From JBGTBQ01 sp041749275 (GTDB lineage Bacteria; Acidobacteriota; Blastocatellia; Pyrinomonadales; Pyrinomonadaceae): a stretch of 38,882 nt of DNA. Positions within the stretch are counted from its first letter, which is position 1, and the number at the start of each line of letters is the position of its first letter. The position numbers and the translations under genes were made by a program. The notes under the pieces are model-generated. The model searched no databases and was not told the origin of the DNA. It saw nothing but the letters and a program-made list of their open reading frames with translations. The DNA lies in contig JBGTBQ010000041.1 of assembly GCA_041749275.1 (NCBI GenBank), positions 1 to 38,882 on the forward strand, written 5' to 3'. Shown in pieces: positions 33,438-38,882 of the stretch.

Positions 33438-33482
33438 AGGCCGACTGGCTTGTGTGAAGCAAGCCAGTCGGCCTTTACGTTT
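33438..33482. terminator. terminator after the Rieske remnant
   Basis: A perfect 14-bp stem (33438-33451 with 33461-33474, loop 9) is followed by TTACGTTTT. It lies between the plus-strand remnant and the minus-strand ferredoxin gene and may serve both. Confidence 0.78.
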
Positions 33483-33518
33483 TGGACGTGAGCGATGGCG
33501 AGCATCCAGCGTGCGCGG

Positions 33519-33749
33519 TCAGCCGTCATTACCTATCGCCTCGACGGGACAGGCCAGCAGCGCCTCTTCGCAGAGCGTGCGCTCTTCCTCGGTCGCGGGC
33601 TGTTTGTAGACGAACGAATAGCCGTTGTCGTCCGCGCGCGTAAAGTTGTCGGGCGCGGTGTCGCGGCACACGTCGCAGTCAATGCATTGCGTGTCCACGT
33701 AGTAAGTGCCGGAGACGTTCTCCGGCACGCGGTCGGTCGGGTCAGCCAT
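33519..33749 (-). CDS. single-cluster ferredoxin
   Basis: The 76-residue ferredoxin has one cluster motif, CIDCDVCRDTAP (Cys22, 25, 28), and the distal Cys in LLACPVEAIG. The second set of ligands of two-cluster ferredoxins is absent. It is small, acidic and cytoplasmic, and could accept electrons from KorAB or feed NadA's iron-sulfur chemistry, but nothing in the sequence decides this. It follows nadA on the minus strand after a hairpin of GGGATGA repeats. No strong ribosome binding site is seen before the ATG at 33749. Confidence 0.9.
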   Translation of the reverse strand: MADPTDRVPENVSGTYYVDTQCIDCDVCRDTAPDNFTRADDNGYSFVYKQPATEEERTLCEEALLACPVEAIGNDG

Positions 33750-33762
33750 AATTCAAGGGATG

Positions 33763-33839
33763 AGGGATGAGGGATGAGGGATGAAGAAGAATCACTCTCC
33801 GCGAGCAATCTTCTGCTTCATCCCTCATCCCTCATCCCT
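33763..33839. terminator. hairpin of GGGATGA heptamers between nadA and the ferredoxin gene
   Basis: Arms 33763-33786 and 33816-33839 are perfectly complementary over 24 bases and consist of tandem GGGATGA units (four on the left side, three on the right). The right arm covers the nadA stop codon. It is probably the nadA terminator or a processing hairpin. Confidence 0.7.
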
Positions 33840-34950
33840 TTATTTGCAGCATTCGGTCGAGCGCGACGCGCGCCCAGCGCGCGGTCTCTTCGTCAACGAC
33901 GATCTGGTTGACGACGTGTCCGGCGACGAGTGATTCAAGCGCCCATGCCAGATTCTGCGGCGCGATGCGGTACATCGTGGCGCACATACAGAGGTCGGGC
34001 GCGAGCAGGCGGATGTGCTTGTCGGGGAAACGCTGGACGAGGCGGTTGACGAGATTGATCTCGGTGCCGACCGCCCACGCCGAACCCGCCGGCGCCTGCT
34101 CGATGGTCTTGATGATGAACTCGGTCGAGCCGTTGAGGTCGCTCTTTTCGACGACCTCGCGGATGCATTCGGGGTGGACGAGCACCTTGATGCCCGGCAC
34201 TTCCCGCTGTACCTGATCCACGTGCCACGCGCGGAAGCGACCGTGCACCGAGCAATGTCCCTTCCACAAAATCAGGCGCGCGTTACGCAAATCCTCTTCC
34301 GTGTTGCCGCCAAGTTCCTGCGACGGGTCCCACAGCACCATCTTGTCGAGCGGGATGCCGAACTTGACGCCGGTGTTTCTCCCCAGATGCTGGTCGGGAA
34401 AGAAGAAGAGCTTGTCGGCCTCCTTCAGATACTTGTCGAAGAGCGGCACGGCGTTCGACGAGGTGCAGACCACGCCGCCGTTTCTCCCGCAGAAGGCTTT
34501 GATCGCGGCGCTGGAATTCATGTAGGTGACCGGCGCGATTTTAAAGTCGCCGAGCACGCCGATGGATTCGAGTTGCTCCCACCCATCTTCGACCTGCTCG
34601 CTCGTCGCCATGTCGGCCATCGAGCAGCCCGCGCCGAGATCGGGCAGGATCACTTTCTGTGCGCCGGGTTTGAGGATGTCCGCCGACTCGGCCATGAAGT
34701 GAACGCCGCAGAAGACGATAAACTCTGCTTCGGGCCTCTCGCCCGTGAGCACGGAGAGCTTGAACGAGTCGCCGGTATAGTCCGCGTGGCGGATCACGTC
34801 GTCGCGTTGGTAGTGGTGGCCGAGGATGACAAGGCGGCGTCCAAGCTCGGCGCGCGCCGCTTCGATGCGTTCGTGCAGCTCCGCGTCCGACCGCCCGAAG
34901 TAGTCTTCAAGCGAAGGCGCATTCGTTAAAGTCTCGGTCAGAGTGTTCAT
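33832..34950 (-). CDS. nadA: quinolinate synthase A
   Basis: The 372-residue protein condenses iminoaspartate with dihydroxyacetone phosphate to quinolinate, the second step of bacterial NAD synthesis. Family marks are ILGHHYQRDDVIRHAD near the start, FCGVHFMAESADIL, HCSVHGRF and LCMCATMYR, which supply the three cysteines for the [4Fe-4S] cluster. ATG 34950 (MNTLTET) is preferred because a GGAGGAAGGGA complement lies just upstream and because the 28-residue longer version is an Arg/Gly-rich sequence unlike the family. No nadB or nadC is nearby. A hairpin overlaps its stop codon. Confidence 0.95.
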   Translation of the reverse strand: MNTLTETLTNAPSLEDYFGRSDAELHERIEAARAELGRRLVILGHHYQRDDVIRHADYTGDSFKLSVLTGERPEAEFIVFCGVHFMAESADILKPGAQKVILPDLGAGCSMADMATSEQVEDGWEQLESIGVLGDFKIAPVTYMNSSAAIKAFCGRNGGVVCTSSNAVPLFDKYLKEADKLFFFPDQHLGRNTGVKFGIPLDKMVLWDPSQELGGNTEEDLRNARLILWKGHCSVHGRFRAWHVDQVQREVPGIKVLVHPECIREVVEKSDLNGSTEFIIKTIEQAPAGSAWAVGTEINLVNRLVQRFPDKHIRLLAPDLCMCATMYRIAPQNLAWALESLVAGHVVNQIVVDEETARWARVALDRMLQIKG

Positions 34951-35034
34951 CCGTCCCTTCCTCCTCGTTTCCCGCCCGCCTGTTCGAGTCCGCCCGGCGC
35001 CCGGACGACGCGGCCCCGTCGGCGGGAATCGCAA

Positions 35035-35062
35035 AATATACTAACATTGAAAAGAAAAACAA
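35035..35062 (-). promoter_or_regulatory. candidate promoter of nadA
   Basis: On the minus strand TTGTTT (35057-35062) and TATATT (35035-35040) stand 16 bases apart in an AT-rich island, 85 bases upstream of the nadA start. Confidence 0.45.
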
Positions 35063-35225
35063 AGCGCCGGCTGGTAGTGGAGCAGTTTGAAATAAACCTC
35101 CTGCTCGCACTCCGCGCCGGCAACCCGCTGAAATGTTTTCCCCGGCATGGCATAAAAATTTAAGAGAACGGTTGAGCGAAAAATTATCCCCGGATTAGGC
35201 TTGCGGGAGAGGATTTCTCGTCAAA

Positions 35226-35358
35226 TATGCGAATCAGTAGTTGAAATCGGGCTTGGGAAATCAACAACTTACAGCTTCCATTTTAGCTACGGTCGCAAAA
35301 CCGAGAGCGTAAGTCTTTTGTTTTCAACGGGGACATTTTTCAACTACTGATTCGCATA
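35226..35358. repeat. 133-bp element with perfect 21-bp terminal inverted repeats
   Basis: TATGCGAATCAGTAGTTGAA at 35226-35245 (arm to 35246) is exactly complementary to 35338-35358. The 91 bases between carry no open frame. This has the shape of a MITE or a regulatory stem. No target duplication is visible at the ends. Confidence 0.8.
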
Positions 35359-35870
35359 AATATAAAAATGACCCACTTCTCGCCCGCCCGCGCTGCTCGC
35401 TGAAAACGCTCCGGTGCCTGAAAAAGCGCCCCGGTCAACGAGTTAGATGAAAAAAAGGGAGCGGCGGATGCGTCATTCTTTTGGCGGGCCGTGGCCGGTC
35501 AAACTCGTCACGGCTCAAAAAAAGACTTGGAGAAATGGGTGGATTGGGTGTACATACTAGTGCACCAGCATTCAACCGTAACGCGACGGAGCGGCTCTGA
35601 GCGAAATTCGACGAACGAGCTTCCTTAAATGAGGAAAAATCTTCTTCAACTCTGGCGCGACACGGCGGACGGTAATCTGCCAGCGGGTCCTTAAGTAATC
35701 TTGAAAACCTTCGTGGGCCGCGAGGACGCCATGCTTAACAACAGCCCGCCCACAAGCGACGATTGCAATCGTCGCGCTTAGTAATGAGCTATCAGCTCCA
35801 CGCGACACAGTTCTAGGGGAAACGTGTCGCACGTGAACCTCTTGTCCCCATAATACACAGGAGAAGAGCA

Positions 35871-36890
35871 ATGAGAACATCTCACCGAAAACTGACGGGC
35901 AGTGCCTTAAAGCTGGCCGCGTTTTCTCTACTGGCAGTCGCGCTGTTCGCCGGCGCAACTTATTTGAGCAGCGTCAGCGTCGAGGCGAACCACCCCGTCC
36001 TTGTCGAAGGCAACTGCGACAGCCCCGTGCCCTTCACGACGATCGTCTCGCCGGGCACCTGCGGCGACTTCGACGGCGACAGTCGCATCGGCACGGCTGA
36101 AGACACCGACGGCGCCGACCGCATCTTCGGCACGATCAACGCCGCGCTTGGGCCGGGCACCGGCGCCGCCGCCGGCACGGGCGCGAACTTCAACGGACGC
36201 GTCACCATCGTCGCCTCGGGACGCTTCGCCGAGAACGTTTTTATCGGAAACAACCTTACTGGGCCGGGCGGAGTAGGTATCGAAACTCCCGGCAACGTGA
36301 CCCTCGAAGCGGCGCCCGGCGTTGCCGCCATCCTTGACGCAGTGCTTCAGGGAGATAGCGCCGCCAACAACAACGCTCGTCAGGGCGCGCGCGGCATTCA
36401 GGTTACGTATAACGGGATGTTCGGGCCGACGCGCGTGGTCGTCCTGCGTAACCTTACGGTCCGCAACTACGCTGTTGGCATCGGGGCGGACAACTTCTCG
36501 CGCGTCCACATAGATAACTGCCGCCTCGATAGCAACATAGACTTCGGCATCCGTTTGGATGACCAGTCCCGCACCGTCGTTCTGAATTCGCAGGTCACTA
36601 ACACCGGCTACCGCGTTGGCTCGGCCACGTCTACCGCGAACCCCGGTCATGGCTTCTACGCCGAAGACAACGCACAGGCGAGACTTCACGACACGGTCAT
36701 CTCGCATAGCTCCAACGGCGGAATCGTGAACAACACGGGGAACGGGGCGAATGTTGTGATCTTCAACGTTGGCACCTACTTCAACGGCATCAACATCTCC
36801 GGCCCGGTCACGAGGGAGGGTGGAAACTCGACCAACAGCCCGGAGGAGGTTGACACGACAACCACGACTACGACCTCGAGACGCAAGTAG
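35871..36890 (+). CDS. secreted right-handed parallel beta-helix protein
   Basis: The 339-residue protein begins with a signal peptide (LAAFSLLAVALFAGATYLSS, cleavage near residue 42, before EANHP). A loop reading CGDFDGDSRIGTAEDTDG looks like a calcium-binding segment. From about residue 90 to 315 it carries short imperfect coils of the parallel beta-helix type: VVLRNLTVRNYAVGI, RVHIDNCRLDSNIDFGIRL, TVVLNSQVTN and ARLHDTVISHSSNGGI. Such folds are usual in polysaccharide-acting or adhesive proteins; no catalytic residues stand out, so an enzymatic role is not claimed. It ends in a Thr run. GGAG lies before ATG 35871, and a strong terminator follows, so it is monocistronic. Confidence 0.85.
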   Translation: MRTSHRKLTGSALKLAAFSLLAVALFAGATYLSSVSVEANHPVLVEGNCDSPVPFTTIVSPGTCGDFDGDSRIGTAEDTDGADRIFGTINAALGPGTGAAAGTGANFNGRVTIVASGRFAENVFIGNNLTGPGGVGIETPGNVTLEAAPGVAAILDAVLQGDSAANNNARQGARGIQVTYNGMFGPTRVVVLRNLTVRNYAVGIGADNFSRVHIDNCRLDSNIDFGIRLDDQSRTVVLNSQVTNTGYRVGSATSTANPGHGFYAEDNAQARLHDTVISHSSNGGIVNNTGNGANVVIFNVGTYFNGINISGPVTREGGNSTNSPEEVDTTTTTTTSRRK

Positions 36891-36915
36891 TAGTTCTTCA
36901 TCGTCTCCAATGCAT

Positions 36916-36959
36916 GAGGGCCGGGCGGAGGTTTTTAACCTCCGCCCGGCCCTCGGTTT
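36916..36959 (+). terminator. strong intrinsic terminator after the beta-helix gene
   Basis: A perfect 18-bp stem (36916-36933 with 36937-36954), three-base loop, then GGTTTTT. It may also serve fumC from the other side. Confidence 0.88.
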
Positions 36960-37044
36960 TTGTAGCCGCCGCCGCAAACGTTGGGCGGCGAGTAGCACTA
37001 AGAGGAAAGACCGCTGTCACTGGTCGCGGCTCGACGTGCACCCC

Positions 37045-38451
37045 TCAAGGGTGCGTCATCTCTTCGGGTTTCACGTACTCGTCGAACTGCTCCGCGGTGA
37101 GCAGCCCCAACTCGACCGCCGACTCGCGCAAGCCAATGCCCTGCTTGTGCGCGTTCTTGGCGATCCGCGCGGCGTTGTCGTAGCCGACGTGCGGATTCAG
37201 TGCGGTGACGAGCATCAGCGAGTTCCGTAAATTCTCCTCGATGCGCGCGCGGTTGAGTTCGATCCCCTCGACGCAGAACTCGACGAAGCCGCGGCAGGCG
37301 TCCTTCAAAAGGCGAATCGAGTGGAGCAGGTTGTGAATCATCACCGGGTTGAAGACGTTCAGCTCGAAGTTCCCTTGCGAGCCGGCGAACCCGATGGCGG
37401 CATCGTTGCCCATGACCTGCACGGCGACCATCGTCATCGCCTCGGACTGCGTCGGGTTGACCTTGCCCGGCATGATCGAAGAGCCGGGTTCGTTTTCGGG
37501 CAGCACCAACTCGCCGATGCCCGCCCTCGGCCCCGACGCCAGCCAGCGAATATCGTTCGCAATTTTCATCAGCGAACAGGCCAGAGTCTTTAAAGCGCCG
37601 CTCGCAAACACCACTTCGTCGTGCGCCGAAAGAGCGGCGAACTTGTTCGGGTGAGCCTTGAAGGGCAGCTCCGTCAGTTCCGCGATCTTCGCGGCGGCTC
37701 TTTCGGCGAACTCCGGGTGCGAGTTCAGCCCGGTCCCGACCGCCGTCCCGCCGATGGCTAAATCGTAGAGGCCGGGCAACACCGTCCGCAGCCGCTCGAT
37801 GTCGCGTTCGACGAGCGAAGCCCAACCGGAAAACTCCTGCCCCACCGTCAGCGGCGTCGCATCCTGAAGGTGCGTGCGCCCGATCTTCACCACGTCGTTG
37901 AACTCTTCGGCCTTCGCCTGAATCGCGGCGCGCAGCCGCTCGACCGCCGGAATAAGCGCGTTCATCCGCTCGGCGGCGGCGATGTGCATTGCGGTCGGGA
38001 AGGTGTCGTTCGACGACTGCGACATGTTGACGTGGTCGTTCGGGTGGACGGGTTCTTTACTTCCCATCGCGCCCCCGGCCATCTCGATGGCGCGGTTCGA
38101 GATGACCTCGTTCGCGTTCATGTTCGTCTGCGTGCCGCTCCCCGTCTGCCACACGCGCAAGGGGAAGTGCTCATCGAGCCGTCCCTCAATCACCTCGTCC
38201 GCCGCGCGCGCGATCAGTTCCGCCTTGTCGCCCGCGAGCTTCCCCAAATCACGGTTGACGAGCGCGGCGGCTTTCTTCAAGACGCCGAGCGCGCGAATCA
38301 TCTCGCGCGGCATCCTATCGTCGCCGATATCGAAATGGTGGAGCGAGCGCTCGGTCTGCGCGCCCCAATACCTGTCGGCGCGCACCTCGACCTCGCCCAT
38401 GCTGTCCGTCTCAACGCGCACGCTCTTCGCCGAAGTCGCTTCGGATGACAT
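37045..38451 (-). CDS. fumC: class II fumarate hydratase
   Basis: The 468-residue protein matches FumC in length and signatures: SGTQTNMNANEVISNRA, HPNDHVNMSQSSNDTFPTAM, KIGRTHLQDATPLTVGQEFS, and the superfamily motif GSSIMPGKVNPTQSE, which holds the catalytic serine loop. It reversibly hydrates fumarate to malate in the TCA cycle, needs no metal, and acts as a tetramer in the cytoplasm. An AGGAGG complement lies about 13 bases before the ATG at 38451. It is not clustered with other cycle genes, though korAB serve the same pathway. Confidence 0.96.
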   Translation of the reverse strand: MSSEATSAKSVRVETDSMGEVEVRADRYWGAQTERSLHHFDIGDDRMPREMIRALGVLKKAAALVNRDLGKLAGDKAELIARAADEVIEGRLDEHFPLRVWQTGSGTQTNMNANEVISNRAIEMAGGAMGSKEPVHPNDHVNMSQSSNDTFPTAMHIAAAERMNALIPAVERLRAAIQAKAEEFNDVVKIGRTHLQDATPLTVGQEFSGWASLVERDIERLRTVLPGLYDLAIGGTAVGTGLNSHPEFAERAAAKIAELTELPFKAHPNKFAALSAHDEVVFASGALKTLACSLMKIANDIRWLASGPRAGIGELVLPENEPGSSIMPGKVNPTQSEAMTMVAVQVMGNDAAIGFAGSQGNFELNVFNPVMIHNLLHSIRLLKDACRGFVEFCVEGIELNRARIEENLRNSLMLVTALNPHVGYDNAARIAKNAHKQGIGLRESAVELGLLTAEQFDEYVKPEEMTHP

Positions 38452-38502
38452 GACCTGTCGCCGGCCTCCTGAGATTGATTCGAGATAACAACCTGCGCCG
38501 CC

Positions 38503-38532
38503 ATTCTACGCCGCCGCGCGAGGCGCAACCAA
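38503..38532 (-). promoter_or_regulatory. candidate promoter of fumC
   Basis: On the minus strand TTGGTT (38527-38532) and TAGAAT (38503-38508) are separated by 18 bases, about 50 bases upstream of fumC. Confidence 0.4.
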
Positions 38533-38576
38533 ACGCGAAGGGCGCGGGCGGCGGGAAGGGAGGCGATTATAGCGGC

Positions 38577-38728
38577 TTGCAATTGTGTGCGACCGTTTAG
38601 AGGGCGAGCATTACCCGCCTCTGTGTGTGACCGTTTAGAGGCGGGCAATGCCCGCCGTCTCAATCTTCGTGGGTCGAGACGGCGAGCTACCCGCCTCTAA
38701 ACGGTCGTTGATAAGCTCAAATGCAAAC
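38577..38728. mobile_element. palindromic element, family member C, with a doubled left arm
   Basis: It begins TTGCAATTGTGTGCGACCG like member B. The unit GACCGTTTAGAG occurs twice on the left (38591 and 38629) and once inverted on the right (CTCTAAACGGTC, 38694-38705). Its core, GCCCGCCGTCTCAA, pairs imperfectly with the segment around 38675-38699. It lies upstream of fumC and codes for nothing. Confidence 0.82.
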
Positions 38729-38734
38729 TGCTCG

Positions 38735-38882
38735 CAAGCTCCGTCAGGAGCGGAATGTTTATAGCCCGTGGCGTGACGTGAAGTCTCCAAGCTCCGTCAG
38801 GAGCGAAATGTAATCTCCGCCACCCCTCCGGGGTTTGACAGCGCAAGGGGAGGCGGCGCGGGCTACAAACATTTCGCCCCTC
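38735..38882. repeat. GCTCCGTCAGGAGC repeat cluster running off the right edge
   Basis: A 24-base unit (CAAGCTCCGTCAGGAGCG plus AATGT with one variable base) occurs at 38735-38758 and 38788-38811. The last 16 bases of the window, AAACATTTCGCCCCTC, look like the same unit inverted. GCTCC/GGAGC inside each unit is a small palindrome. It continues beyond the window. Confidence 0.7.

Larger units (their letters stand above)
34951..35870. other. long intergenic region between divergent nadA and beta-helix genes
   Basis: About 920 bases without a supported gene. It contains the nadA promoter candidate, a 133-bp inverted-repeat element at 35226, and the upstream region of the beta-helix gene. A minus-strand open frame at 35572-35958 overlaps the start of that gene and looks spurious. 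Confidence 0.6.

Noticed and set aside
35928..36998. 356-codon minus-strand open frame opposite the beta-helix gene
   Set aside because: The plus strand has signal peptide, ribosome binding site and terminator; the antisense frame crosses that terminator.

Overview
The window is about 38.9 kb of GC-rich bacterial chromosome. The gene content points to the Acidobacteriota, most likely the Blastocatellia (Pyrinomonadaceae-like). The main clues are an Oar-type TonB-dependent receptor with an N-terminal carboxypeptidase-regulatory domain, a zinc-ribbon Ser/Thr kinase joined to a sulfatase-modifying-factor (FGE) domain, a WD40-caspase protein, a bactofilin, a KorA/KorB 2-oxoacid:ferredoxin oxidoreductase, and intergenic DNA rich in palindromes. 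This placement is an inference from gene families; no rRNA or tRNA gene is visible.

Layout. Positions 1-1500 are an accessory strip: a DUF4160 gene broken by one in-frame TGA, its DUF2442 partner, and a MntA-HepT toxin-antitoxin pair lying between two copies of a 32-bp remnant. Positions 1591-4554 encode a short DNA polymerase I (3'-5' exonuclease plus polymerase) with a 375-residue LAGLIDADG intein in the conserved QG^(S/T) site. A dienelactone hydrolase converges on it. Positions 5.8-16.4 kb hold cell-surface and signalling genes: the kinase-FGE protein, the receptor, a PEGA-type lipoprotein-like secreted protein, and a bactofilin. Positions 16.6-20.2 kb hold korA, two small unknown genes and korB in tandem, followed by the secreted WD40-caspase gene.

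Positions 24.2-29.9 kb are on the minus strand and form a proteostasis/stress run: SIMPL protein, CBS protein, Hsp20, Lon, and a small basic protein. Positions 30.3-33.5 kb are the most unusual part. A Rieske ferredoxin gene is followed by a restriction-modification pair of the AvaI/BsoBI type. The last 146 bp of the Rieske gene, followed by a terminator, then reappear beyond the pair. This is the expected footprint of a cassette inserted with a long target duplication. The endonuclease gene has since been split by a 115-bp palindromic element, which has relatives near 24.1 kb and 38.6 kb. Positions 33.5-38.5 kb contain a ferredoxin and nadA (minus), a secreted parallel beta-helix protein (plus) and fumC (minus).

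Genes that probably act together are KorA/KorB with the nearby ferredoxin-type proteins (reductive or oxidative 2-oxoacid metabolism, with FumC in the same cycle), Hsp20 with Lon (protein quality control), MntA with HepT, and the methyltransferase with the now-broken endonuclease. Several gene ends carry long imperfect hairpins made of purine-rich near-repeats, a recurrent local style of intergenic DNA.
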